Shown here: piece by piece, positions 19,183 to 27,035 of the stretch
How the letters are laid out: each line of letters starts with the position of its first letter
Position numbering within the stretch: the first letter of the stretch is position 1
Assembly (NCBI RefSeq): GCF_003570885.1
Contig: NZ_QXJC01000003.1
Coordinates: 62,001-126,000 of the forward strand
Length of the DNA stretch: 64,000 bases
Origin: Simplicispira hankyongi
GTDB taxonomy: Bacteria; Pseudomonadota; Gammaproteobacteria; Burkholderiales; Burkholderiaceae_C
Reading direction: 5' to 3'
The notes under the pieces: generated by a model
The model's input: only the letters and a program-made list of their open reading frames with translations
Databases searched by the model: none
What the model was told of the DNA's origin: nothing
Translations under genes and position numbers: made by a program

Positions 19183-19406
19183 TCGCCGGCCCAGGTTTGG
19201 ATAACGCCGGCGTCCAGCACCTTGATCTGGTCCTGCACGGCTTCAAGCCGCTCGCGACAGAAAGCCAGCAGCACGGCCCCACGCTGGTAGCCGATGAGCA
19301 GTTGCTCGAGCGGCATTTGGCCCGACTCGATCCGCGCGACCAATTGCTCGAGCTCTTCGAGCGCAGTTTCGTAGCTGGCCGGTTCGGTTGTCTTGGGTTT
19401 TGCCAT
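19179..19406 (-). CDS. xseB: Exodeoxyribonuclease VII small subunit
   Basis: This 75-residue, mostly helical protein has the family core [20 protein letters not shown] and [20 protein letters not shown]. It binds the large subunit XseA, encoded elsewhere, to form the single-strand-specific nuclease. The ATG at 19406 gives the usual length; a longer open frame upstream is not required. It is the first gene of the conserved xseB-ispA-dxs operon, overlapping ispA as ATGA. Confidence 0.93.
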   Translation of the reverse strand: MAKPKTTEPASYETALEELEQLVARIESGQMPLEQLLIGYQRGAVLLAFCRERLEAVQDQIKVLDAGVIQTWAGE

Positions 19407-19547
19407 GGGCGGGAGGTGGTCAACAAGCAAAGCCGGCAATTTTAGGACGAGAGCACAGGCGGCCTCCCCGCAAGGCGATGCTGCCGGCCAGCGCAATACA
19501 CGTGGCACCCCTGCGGGCTTTGCCAGCGCAGCAATAACCCCGCTGCC

Positions 19548-19631
19548 TATAATCCCATTCCATACCGAACCGGCACCACGCCGGTTTCATTTTTTTCACT
19601 GACGCTGTGCGTCTCTCCCTGTGGGGAGTCT
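19548..19631 (+). promoter_or_regulatory. Promoter-like TATAAT with terminator-like leader hairpins
   Basis: A perfect TATAAT (19548-19553) precedes the Rieske oxygenase gene. It is followed by a 7-bp stem AACCGGC / GCCGGTT with a T-rich tail (19568-19596). A second stem, CTCCC / GGGAG, is followed by TCTTT (about 19616-19634). No -35 hexamer sits at the ideal distance. The layout resembles a transcription attenuator. Confidence 0.4.
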
Positions 19632-19645
19632 TTATCAGGTCACCC

Positions 19646-20776
19646 ATGTCTGATGTAAGCCTTCGACTGCAGCCGGCCACGAGCCAACTACCGGTTTCCA
19701 GCTATTTCGACCCCGCGTTGTTCGAGCGCGAGAAGGCCACGCTGTTCCAGCGCGGCCCGCGTTATGTGGGGCATGCGCTCAGCGTGCCGCAAGCGGGCGA
19801 TTACCACGCCCTGCCCCAGGAAGGCGAGGGCCGCGCGCTGGTGCGGGGCCCTGGCGGCCAGGTGGAGCTCATCTCCAACGTCTGCCGCCACCGCCAGGCC
19901 ATCATGCTGGGCGGGCGCGGCACGCTGCAGGAGCAGGCCAAGGGCAGCGCTGGCGGCAACATCGTCTGCCCGGTGCACCGATGGACGTACAGCCCCGGCG
20001 GCGAGCTGCTGGGCGCGCCGCATTTCAAGCACGACCCTTGCCTGAACCTGAAAAACTACCCGCTGCGCGAGTGGAACGGGCTTTTGTTCGAGGACAACGG
20101 CCGCGATATCGAAGCCGACCTCTCGGGCATGGGTCCGCGCAAGGAACTCTCATTCGACGGCTACACGCTGGACCGCATCGAGCTGCACGAGTGCAACTAC
20201 AACTGGAAGACCTTTATCGAGGTCTATCTGGAGGACTACCACGTCGGCCCCTTCCACCCAGGGCTGGGCAACTTCGTCACCTGCGACGACCTGCGCTGGG
20301 AGTTCCAGAACGAATACTCGGTGCAGACCGTGGGAGTCGCGGCCACCTTCGGCCAGCCGGGTTCCCAGGTCTACAAGAAGTGGCACGAGGTGCTGCTCAA
20401 GTACCGGCACGGCAAGCTGCCCGAGCGCGGCGCCATCTGGCTCACCTACTACCCGCACATCATGGTCGAGTGGTACCCGCACGTGCTCACCGTCTCCACG
20501 CTGCACCCGGTTGGCCCGAGCAAGACGCTGAACATGGTCGAATTCTTCTACCCCGAGGAAATCACGGCCTTCGAGCGCGAGTTCGTCGAGGCCCAGCAGG
20601 CCGCCTACATGGAAACCTGCCTTGAAGATGATGAAATCGGCGAGCGCATGGACGCCGGCCGCAAGGCTTTGTTTGAGCGCGGCGACAACGAAGTCGGCCC
20701 CTACCAGAGCCCGATGGAAGACGGCATGCAGCACTTCCACGAGTGGTACCGCCAGCGCATGGGAGCAAGCCTCTGA
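19646..20776 (+). CDS. Rieske [2Fe-2S] aromatic ring-hydroxylating oxygenase, alpha-subunit type
   Basis: This 376-residue oxygenase-type protein has Rieske cluster ligands C80/H82 and C108/H111. The mononuclear iron site is E196-x2-H199-x4-H204 within LEDYHVGPFH, preceded by NYNWKTFIEVY. It therefore has both redox centres of the alpha-subunit family. No ferredoxin or reductase gene is adjacent, so the electron donor lies elsewhere. The substrate cannot be told from sequence. The ATG at 19646 was chosen over an upstream in-frame codon. The leader carries two hairpins. Confidence 0.85.
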   Translation: MSDVSLRLQPATSQLPVSSYFDPALFEREKATLFQRGPRYVGHALSVPQAGDYHALPQEGEGRALVRGPGGQVELISNVCRHRQAIMLGGRGTLQEQAKGSAGGNIVCPVHRWTYSPGGELLGAPHFKHDPCLNLKNYPLREWNGLLFEDNGRDIEADLSGMGPRKELSFDGYTLDRIELHECNYNWKTFIEVYLEDYHVGPFHPGLGNFVTCDDLRWEFQNEYSVQTVGVAATFGQPGSQVYKKWHEVLLKYRHGKLPERGAIWLTYYPHIMVEWYPHVLTVSTLHPVGPSKTLNMVEFFYPEEITAFEREFVEAQQAAYMETCLEDDEIGERMDAGRKALFERGDNEVGPYQSPMEDGMQHFHEWYRQRMGASL

Positions 20777-20836
20777 GGCGCCAGTGGCCGGGCAGGGCCA
20801 GTTCCAGGGCGCCCAATCGCGGGAAGCACGGCCACG

Positions 20837-20900
20837 ATGCTATTGTTACAGTAGCTGAAAACGCTTGCTGAATAAGCGCTAAAAGCCATTTTCATTTAAT
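20837..20900 (-). repeat. Dispersed AGCGCTTAT repeat
   Basis: The minus strand reads AATGGCTTTTAGCGCTTATT, CAGCAAGCGTTTTCAGCTAC and then AACAATAGCAT. Both modules are recognisable. It fills the gap between the Rieske gene and the EamA transporter gene. Confidence 0.8.
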
Positions 20901-20912
20901 TTTCACACGCCC

Positions 20913-21830
20913 ATGCAAGCCCTGTGGATGGTGCTCGCCGCCTTTTTGTTCGCCAGCATGAGCGTGTGCGTCAAGTTTGGCTCGGCGTACTTCACCTCGG
21001 CCGAGCTGGTGCTCGCGCGCGGGCTGATCGGCATGGCGCTGCTCGCCTGGCTGGCGCGTGCGCGCGGCGTGGCGCTGGCCACGCGCTACCCGCGCATGCA
21101 CGCCTGGCGCGCCTTCATCGGCGTGATCTCGCTCGGCGGCTGGTTCTACGCCATCGCCCAGCTGCCGCTGCCCACGGCCGTCACGCTCAACTACATGAGC
21201 AGTGTCTGGATCGCCGCGTTCCTGGTCGGCGGCGCCCTGGTGAACTGGCGCCCCTCGCCCGAAACGCCGCGCCCGGCTTTGCAGGGCCCCCTGCTGCTCA
21301 CCGTGGCCGCTGGTTTCGTTGGTGTGGTCCTGCTGCTGCGCCCCAGCCTCGGGCAGGGGCCTGGGCAGGCGCTGGGGGCTCTGGTGGGTCTGCTTTCAGG
21401 CATGTGCGCGGCGCTGGCCTACATGCAGGTGGTGGCCCTTTCGCGCATCGGCGAGCCCGAGGAGCGCACGGTGTTCTATTTTGGTGTGGGCTCGGTCGTG
21501 GCGGGCGGCGCCGCGGTGCTGGCCACCGGCCACTCGGCGTGGCCTGGCTGGCCGGTGCTGTGGCTGCTGCCCATCGGCGTGCTGGCCGCCGGCGGCCAGT
21601 TGTGCATGACACGCGCCTACGCCAGCGCCCACACCCCGCGCGCCACGCTGGTGGTGGCGAACCTGCAGTATTCGGGCATTGTGTTTGGCGCGCTCTACGG
21701 CATGGCGATCTTTGGCGACATCATCGCGCCTTCAGGCTGGGCCGGCATGGGGCTGATCATCGCCAGCGGCATCGTTGCCACCGCCCTGCGTACCCGCAGC
21801 GTGGCGTCGGCGCCTGCCGAAGAGCTCTGA
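20913..21830 (+). CDS. EamA/DMT-family transporter
   Basis: This 305-residue inner-membrane permease has about ten hydrophobic helices in two EamA repeats (MVLAAFLFASMSVCVKFGS and LGALVGLLSGMCAALAYMQV). It resembles metabolite exporters of the RhaT/YdcZ-like groups. The substrate is unknown. It is transcribed together with the sulfurtransferase 41 bp downstream, and a dispersed repeat separates it from the Rieske gene upstream. Unlike the transporter at 3199 it has no histidine-rich tail. Confidence 0.85.
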   Translation: MQALWMVLAAFLFASMSVCVKFGSAYFTSAELVLARGLIGMALLAWLARARGVALATRYPRMHAWRAFIGVISLGGWFYAIAQLPLPTAVTLNYMSSVWIAAFLVGGALVNWRPSPETPRPALQGPLLLTVAAGFVGVVLLLRPSLGQGPGQALGALVGLLSGMCAALAYMQVVALSRIGEPEERTVFYFGVGSVVAGGAAVLATGHSAWPGWPVLWLLPIGVLAAGGQLCMTRAYASAHTPRATLVVANLQYSGIVFGALYGMAIFGDIIAPSGWAGMGLIIASGIVATALRTRSVASAPAEEL

Positions 21831-21871
21831 CGTGCGCACAATGGAGGCCTGACACGCACTTTTTCCCACCC

Positions 21872-22774
21872 ATGGTCTACACCCACCTCATTTCCGCCGA
21901 GCAGTTGCTGGCCTTGCACGCGGGCGACGCGCCCTGCATGGTGTTCGATTGCAGCTTCGACCTGCCCCAGCCATCGGCCGGCCGCAGCGCCTTTCTCGAA
22001 GCGCATATCCCCGGCGCGGTCTATGCCCACCTGGACGAGGCCCTGAGCGCGCCGCACGGTGCGCCCGGCGCGGGCGGCAGCATCGTCACCGCCCATGCGG
22101 TCGACGGGCCGATGTCCGGCGGGCGCCACCCACTGCCGACACGCGAGCGCTTTGCCGTATGGCTCTCAAGCGTGGGGTTTGCCAACCGCATGCAAGCGGT
22201 GGTCTATGACCGCAACGGCAGCGCCTTCTGCGGCCGCCTGTGGTGGATGCTCAAGTGGATGGGCCACGATGCGGTGGCGGTGCTCGACGGAGGCCTCGCC
22301 GCCTGGCGTACCGCCGGCGGTGGCACCACAACCGGCGAGGAACCGGCGCACTTCCAGTCCAATTTCCACCTGCACCCACCGCTGCGCGAGTTGCGCAGCG
22401 CACTCCAGGTACAGGCGCAACTGGGCACGCCAAGCCAGACGCTGATCGACGCCCGCGCTCCCGAGCGCTACCGGGGCGAAGTCGAGCCACTGGACCCGGT
22501 GGCGGGCCACATCCCGGGCGCGCTCAACCGGCCCTTCTCGCAGAATTTCGGGCCTGGCGGACGCTTCAAGGACGCCGTGCAACTGCGCAGCGAGTTCGAA
22601 GCGCTGCTGGGCGCGCACGACCCCGCCACGGTGGTGCACCACTGCGGCAGCGGCGTCACCGCCAACCCCAACCTGCTGGCCATGGAGCTTGCCGGTTACG
22701 CGCCCACTGCCCTTTTTGCCGGCAGTTGGAGCGAATGGTGCAGCGACCCAACACGGCCCGTGGAACGCGGTTGA
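21872..22774 (+). CDS. sseA: Sulfurtransferase, 3-mercaptopyruvate type
   Basis: This 300-residue protein has two rhodanese domains. The catalytic cysteine is C258 in the loop CGSGVTAN. The CGSGVTA form is typical of 3-mercaptopyruvate sulfurtransferase rather than thiosulfate rhodanese (CRxGxx). The first domain carries SGGRHPLP and VVYDRNGSAFCGRLWW. It transfers sulfur from mercaptopyruvate to thiol acceptors or cyanide. The ATG at 21872 gives family length. It closes the small group begun by the EamA gene. Confidence 0.88.
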   Translation: MVYTHLISAEQLLALHAGDAPCMVFDCSFDLPQPSAGRSAFLEAHIPGAVYAHLDEALSAPHGAPGAGGSIVTAHAVDGPMSGGRHPLPTRERFAVWLSSVGFANRMQAVVYDRNGSAFCGRLWWMLKWMGHDAVAVLDGGLAAWRTAGGGTTTGEEPAHFQSNFHLHPPLRELRSALQVQAQLGTPSQTLIDARAPERYRGEVEPLDPVAGHIPGALNRPFSQNFGPGGRFKDAVQLRSEFEALLGAHDPATVVHHCGSGVTANPNLLAMELAGYAPTALFAGSWSEWCSDPTRPVERG

Positions 22775-22993
22775 CGGAGAAAGCGCAGCAGGTCCGCTCC
22801 TCTGCGCAGTCGGCCAAAAACAGCGGGCGGTGTAAGGCAACTTCCTACAAACCCCACCCCGAAACCAGACACGCTGCGCAGCCGAATGCCGACTTAATTT
22901 CTTTTTAGGCCGGTTTCACAATCCATTTCACCGGATCGCCAAAGCATGCACACGGCATGCAAAGCGCCCCCGGACCTGAAAAGGATGTGCCCC

Positions 22994-23323
22994 ATGACCC
23001 AAGAACAAGTGCTCGCCGAAATCCGCGAAGCCAACCTGACCTACCTGATGCTGGCGCAGACGCTGATCCGCCAGGACAAGGCCGAGGCGGTGTTCCGTCT
23101 CGGGCTCAACGAAGAAGCGGCCGACCTGCTGGCCTCGCTCTCGCCCGCACAGGTGATGAAGATTGCGTCCCGCAACACGCTGCTGTGCAGCTTCCGCGTG
23201 GACGACAGCCTGGTCTGGGGGCTGCTGACCAACCACGATACGCCGCGCAAGGTGGGCAACGAAGCCACCAACACCTTGCACGCCAACATCCTGATGGCCA
23301 GCCGCGTCTCCGAAGTGCTCTGA
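22994..23323 (+). CDS. flhD: Flagellar transcriptional activator FlhD
   Basis: This 109-residue subunit of the FlhD4C2 master activator switches on class II flagellar genes. The family core is present (EIREANLTYLMLAQTLIRQD, EEAADLLASLSPAQVMKIAS). The ATG at 22994 follows AAGGA and matches the usual N-terminus. The 219-bp upstream gap shows no clear promoter that I can call with confidence. flhC follows 43 bp downstream. Its presence implies a motile organism. Confidence 0.95.
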   Translation: MTQEQVLAEIREANLTYLMLAQTLIRQDKAEAVFRLGLNEEAADLLASLSPAQVMKIASRNTLLCSFRVDDSLVWGLLTNHDTPRKVGNEATNTLHANILMASRVSEVL

Positions 23324-23366
23324 GCACCCGGACCTTCGCTCTTCACCCCACCCGCCCGAAACTGCC

Positions 23367-23939
23367 ATGACCGACACCACCGCCAGCACCAGCGCTCCCA
23401 AGCGCGCCGCATCCAAGAGCGTGCTCAACGAATCGCGCCAGATCGAGCGCGCCGCCCTGCTGATCGGCATGGGCGCCCGCATGCAGGTGCTCGAATCGGA
23501 AACCACGCTGTCCTACGAGCGGCTGATCCGCTTGTACAAGGAGATCGCGGGCAAGTCGCCGTCCAAAGGACAGTTGCCGTTCTCGACCGACTGGTTCCTG
23601 ACCTGGCAGGAAAATATCCACAGTTCGCTGTTCCTGAACATTTACGAATACCTGGGCAAGGGCATGGACCTGGACTCGGTGGAACTGCTCACCAAGGCCT
23701 ACCGGCTCTACAGCGAGCAGATCGAAATCGCCCAGGTGGAGCCCCTGTTGTCCTTCACCCGCGCCTGGCGCCTGGTGAAGTTTGTCGACGCCGGCATGCT
23801 CACCCGCACCCAGTGCAGCGACTGCAAGGGCCAGTTTGTCACCGAGCTGTACGAAAACCGCGGCTACACCTGCGGCCTGTGCAACCCGCCGGCGCGCGCG
23901 GGCAAGAGCAAAACCAGCGGCGCCTTGATGCTGCACTGA
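23367..23939 (+). CDS. flhC: Flagellar transcriptional activator FlhC
   Basis: This 190-residue partner of FlhD provides DNA recognition. Four cysteines, C150/C153 and C169/C172 (CSDCKG and CGLC), form the zinc site seen in FlhC structures. The N-terminal tail (about 1-20) is longer than in E. coli. It is the second gene of flhDC. A dispersed repeat and a bidirectional terminator lie just after its stop, facing flgO. Confidence 0.95.
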   Translation: MTDTTASTSAPKRAASKSVLNESRQIERAALLIGMGARMQVLESETTLSYERLIRLYKEIAGKSPSKGQLPFSTDWFLTWQENIHSSLFLNIYEYLGKGMDLDSVELLTKAYRLYSEQIEIAQVEPLLSFTRAWRLVKFVDAGMLTRTQCSDCKGQFVTELYENRGYTCGLCNPPARAGKSKTSGALMLH

Positions 23940-23950
23940 AAATTTCAAGG

Positions 23951-24003
23951 TTTTTTGGCCTCTAGCGCTTATGCAGCAAGCGCTGTAAGCTATCAAAATA
24001 AAA
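23951..24003 (+). repeat. Dispersed AGCGCTTAT repeat
   Basis: This is a near-consensus copy: TTGGCCTCTAGCGCTTATGC, AGCAAGCGCTGTAAGCTATC and then AAAATAAAA. It is very similar to the copy inside hemD at 31069. It sits between flhC and its terminator. Confidence 0.85.
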
Positions 24004-24045
24004 GAAAACCCGGCAAACCCGGCGCATGGCAGCGGCCGGGTTTTC
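24004..24045. terminator. Bidirectional terminator between flhC and flgO
   Basis: An 11-bp perfect stem GAAAACCCGGC / GCCGGGTTTTC encloses a 20-base loop. The T-rich flank is better on the minus strand, where TTTATTTT follows, so it suits flgO. It separates the convergent flhDC and flgO transcripts. Confidence 0.75.
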
Positions 24046-24054
24046 GCTTTCTGG

Positions 24055-24708
24055 TCAACGCAGACCGAGCAGGCTGCGAAGCTCGTCGTCCAGCACCAGC
24101 GCGTAGTCGTGCGCGGCAATGGTCAAGTTGCCTTCCGGGCGCACGAGCTTGAGGCTGACGAACACCTGCCGGCTCGACACGGCATACGTGCCCACCACCA
24201 CGGCCTGCGCTGCATGCGCCCGACTCACCTCACGCAGCTCGCGCGAGAGCAGCAGCGCACCCTCATGCGGCACCAGCGCCACGGATTCGCGCAAGCGCAG
24301 CTCGGGCACGGGCAGACCGCGCTGCGTCAGGCGCCCGGCAATCTGTTCGGAGACCACGCGGCCAAAACGCGACGAAGCACCCAGGTGATCCAGATCGACC
24401 AGCGTCGCCACCAGCACCGGCGCACGCAGGTCCAGCGGCGCGTTTTGCAAAAGTGCATCAGCGGCGGCGTAGCTGCTGCCCACCATATCGGCGTGCGGCG
24501 ACAGGGCCAGTGTTGGGCCGTACTTCTCGCCGTAGTAGTAGCCGGCGCAGCCGGTCAGCGACCCAGCGGCGAGCGAGAGCAGCAGCGCTGAAGCACTGCG
24601 CAGAACCAGTCTTTGGCGCGCCCGTTTCACTGGCGCAAGTTCGGTGCTGCGTATGGCAGTGCAGGCTCGCGCGTCCGACGTACGGGCGCTGGACACAAGA
24701 TATTTCAT
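24055..24708 (-). CDS. flgO: FlgO-family outer-membrane flagellar lipoprotein
   Basis: This protein of up to 217 residues has a lipobox-like SLTGC (cysteine near residue 54). The FlgO domain follows: VLVATLVDLDHLGASSRFGR, VSEQIAGRLTQRGL, LLLSRELREVSRAHAAQAVV and a final AAHDYALVLD. FlgO is needed for normal flagellar assembly or outer-membrane passage in vibrios. The long N-terminus suggests the true start may be a GTG at 24630. The upstream ATG overlaps the preceding lipoprotein stop as ATGA. Its place beside flhDC supports a flagellar role. Confidence 0.82.
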   Translation of the reverse strand: MKYLVSSARTSDARACTAIRSTELAPVKRARQRLVLRSASALLLSLAAGSLTGCAGYYYGEKYGPTLALSPHADMVGSSYAAADALLQNAPLDLRAPVLVATLVDLDHLGASSRFGRVVSEQIAGRLTQRGLPVPELRLRESVALVPHEGALLLSRELREVSRAHAAQAVVVGTYAVSSRQVFVSLKLVRPEGNLTIAAHDYALVLDDELRSLLGLR

Positions 24709-25412
24709 GGCTTGACCACCTGCCAGGTCTTCACCAGCAACGGCGGTGCGGTAGGCGATGCGCTGCGGTAGAGCGCAGCCTCGGCGGGTTCGATGTAGTA
24801 CATGTCGGCAGTGCTGGCGAGATAGCGCCCGCCGCTCTCTAGCGATGTGGTCACCAGCACCTCGGTGCGTGTGGGTCCACCAGCAGCGGTCTCGTTGGGA
24901 TGCAGGTTTGCAGCATCCATGGCCGTCCCAAGCACCAACCCGGTGCCAATGCCCGAGGAATCCGACTCGGGATGTACCGCGATGTCGCGCGCCACCACCA
25001 CGCCAGCGGCCAGGCGCGCATGCGGCAGGCCGATCCTGCTGTCCATCGGCGCTCCGTGCTGCACCAGTTGGGTTTCGAAGTGCAGTTGCACTGCACTGGG
25101 TTCACTGGAAAGCACCACCCCGTGCTCAAGCAAATGCGCAATCAGCAGTTTGTGAAACCCCTGGTTGAAGCTGCTCTCAAGGGGTGGGGCAATGTAGATC
25201 GGATGCTCCCCGACAGGCCACTCGCTGATCTTGTCAGCAATACGCTGTGCCACATCGCCCGCCAGCACATCCCAGTGGTGTACGGCACGCACCGTCTTCT
25301 GGCCGCTGGCTGCAAAATTGTCGGCATGCGGCACGTCGAGCGAGGAGCAGCCTGCCGCAAGCAGCAACAGAGCCCACAGCGCCGGCCGGACAAAGTTCTG
25401 GAGAGATCGCAT
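24705..25412 (-). CDS. Lipoprotein of unknown function, coupled to flgO
   Basis: This is a 235-residue exported protein with signal and lipobox LLLLAAGC (cysteine near residue 21). The mature part is soluble, with no domain I recognise. The ATG at 25412 gives a compact lipoprotein signal; a GTG at 25439 is possible. Its stop overlaps the flgO start, so the two are translationally coupled. By position it may be an outer-membrane partner of FlgO, comparable in role to FlgP or FlgT, but no sequence similarity to those is visible. Confidence 0.7.
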   Translation of the reverse strand: MRSLQNFVRPALWALLLLAAGCSSLDVPHADNFAASGQKTVRAVHHWDVLAGDVAQRIADKISEWPVGEHPIYIAPPLESSFNQGFHKLLIAHLLEHGVVLSSEPSAVQLHFETQLVQHGAPMDSRIGLPHARLAAGVVVARDIAVHPESDSSGIGTGLVLGTAMDAANLHPNETAAGGPTRTEVLVTTSLESGGRYLASTADMYYIEPAEAALYRSASPTAPPLLVKTWQVVKP

Positions 25413-25551
25413 GGCAGCGATGGTAGGTCCAAGCCCCACGCCCCAATCGACGCAACAGCGCGGTATTTACCGCGTATTCCCGCACACGTGACACCGCATT
25501 CTGCGAAGCCGACCTACGCCCGCGCAGCCCTTGGCCGGCGGACAATGCCGC

Positions 25552-26802
25552 ATGCTGCCACCCAACCCTGACCTCATGGCCAGTCCGGCCGATCCGGACG
25601 CGCCCGCAACGCCGGCATCGTCCTCGCCTCCCCCCACACCCTGCCAGCCCTGTGAAGACGCCGGTACGGTGGTGCTCACCCCCACCGAACACCGATCGGA
25701 GGCCGTGTCGCTGCATGTGCCGGTGGGCGCGCGCAGCGCTTCGCTGGCCATCATTGCGCTGTGCGCCTGCCTGGCCGTGCTGCACTGGGCGGCGGCGGTG
25801 TTCATCCCCATCGCCACGAGCGCTCTGCTGATTTGCGCGCTCTCGCCCGTCGTCGGCTGGCTCAATCGCCACCGCGTGCCGCGCAGCATCGCGGCGGCGG
25901 CCCTGCTGCTGGCCCTGAGCGGCGGCCTGGCGGGCACGGTGTACCAACTGAGCGACGGCGCTTCGCAGGTGGTCGATTCGCTGCCAAAAGCCGCCTCCAA
26001 GGTGCGCGACAAGATGCGCGAGCGCGCCCGCCAGCCCAGCCCTATCGAGACGGTGCAAAAGGCGGCTTCGCAGATCGAGCAGGCCGCCGCCGAAACCAGC
26101 GCGCCTTCCGTGGCCCGGCGCGGCGTGCAGCGGGTGCAGATCGAGCGCAGCCCGCTCGACATCCGCGACTACCTCTGGAGCGGCACCATGGGGCTGATGT
26201 CGGTGCTGGGCCAGTTGACCATCGTGCTGTTCCTCACCTTCTTCGCGCTCGCCGCCGGCGACACCTTTCGCCTCAAGCTCATGCGCATCGCCGGCCGCAG
26301 CCTGGCGCGGCGCAAGGTGACGCTGCAGGTCATCGATGAGATCAACGGCCAGGTGCAGCGCTACCTGCTGGTGCAACTGGCGACCAGCGCCATCGTGGGC
26401 CTGGCCACGGGCCTGGTGTACGCCATCTTGGGCCTGGAAAACGCGGCAGTCTGGGGCGTGATCGCCGCGGTTCTCAACCTGGCGCCTTATATCGGCTCGC
26501 TCGCCGTCACGGGCGCGTCGGCGCTGGTGGCGTTTCTGCAGTTCGGCACCCTCGACATGGCCTTTGCCGTGGGCGGCGCGTCGCTGGTGATCCACACCCT
26601 GGTGGGCAGCCTGCTCACGCCCTGGCTCACCAGCCGCGCCAGCAGCCTGAGCCCGGTGGCCGTTTTCGTCAGCGTTCTGGCCTGGGGCTGGCTCTGGGGC
26701 CTGTGGGGGTTGCTGCTGGGCATCCCCATCATGATGGCCGTGAAGGCGGTGTGCGACCGCGTGGAAGACCTGCACGCGGTGGGGGAGCTGCTGGGGAGTT
26801 GA
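25552..26802 (+). CDS. AI-2E/PerM-family membrane transporter
   Basis: This 416-residue inner-membrane protein has helices at the N-terminus (about 65-140) and a C-terminal group (about 205-405). A charged loop of about 100 residues lies between them. Family features are LTIVLFLTFFALAAGDTFRL, GQVQRYLLVQLATSAIVGLA and the terminal WGWLWGLWGLLLGIPIMMAV. The family includes the AI-2 exporter TqsA and sodium-proton antiporters, so the substrate is open. The Pro-rich start is uncertain (25552 or 25576). It is divergent from the lipoprotein-flgO pair. Confidence 0.85.
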   Translation: MLPPNPDLMASPADPDAPATPASSSPPPTPCQPCEDAGTVVLTPTEHRSEAVSLHVPVGARSASLAIIALCACLAVLHWAAAVFIPIATSALLICALSPVVGWLNRHRVPRSIAAAALLLALSGGLAGTVYQLSDGASQVVDSLPKAASKVRDKMRERARQPSPIETVQKAASQIEQAAAETSAPSVARRGVQRVQIERSPLDIRDYLWSGTMGLMSVLGQLTIVLFLTFFALAAGDTFRLKLMRIAGRSLARRKVTLQVIDEINGQVQRYLLVQLATSAIVGLATGLVYAILGLENAAVWGVIAAVLNLAPYIGSLAVTGASALVAFLQFGTLDMAFAVGGASLVIHTLVGSLLTPWLTSRASSLSPVAVFVSVLAWGWLWGLWGLLLGIPIMMAVKAVCDRVEDLHAVGELLGS

Positions 26803-26814
26803 ATTTTGACGAAA

Positions 26815-27035
26815 CTACCCCTCTAGTGCTTACCCAATAAGCGCTAGAGAGCCTCTGCACGAATCGCGTGGCAAGTGGGCGCTGCGGATCGGGATGAGCT
26901 GCAAGGCGCAAACTGCAGCGATAGCCGTAGCTATCGCGAGGATTTGCAACGCTGCAGATCGCCCGAGGCCGCAGATGCACACGGCGCGACGATTCATGCA
27001 GAGGCTCCCTAGCAGCTATAAATCCAATAGCAATC
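26815..27035 (+). repeat. Dispersed AGCGCTTAT repeat interrupted by a hairpin element
   Basis: The left part (26815-26847) reads CCCTCTAGTGCTTACCCAAT AAGCGCTAG. The right part (27009-27035) reads CTAGCAGCTATAAATCCAAT AGCAAT. Together they form one normal repeat. The 161-bp hairpin element copy B splits it at CTAG, which is present on both sides. Confidence 0.75.
26848..27008 (+). repeat. Long-hairpin repeat element, copy B
   Basis: This 161-bp element has inverted ends: AGAGCCTCTGCACGAATCG on the left and, read inverted, GGAGCCTCTGCATGAATCG on the right. The apex GCGATAGC-CGTA-GCTATCGC, the preceding CAAGGCGCAA and the following GAGGATTTGCAACGC are the same as in copy A (2974-3132). The arms are unrelated to those of copy A. 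CTAG flanks both sides, which may be a target duplication. No coding sequence is present. Confidence 0.75.

Noticed and set aside
20924-22774. A single plus-strand frame spanning the EamA gene and the sulfurtransferase, suggesting a fusion
   Set aside because: The first half is out of frame with the EamA protein. The sulfurtransferase has its own ATG at 21872 and normal family length.
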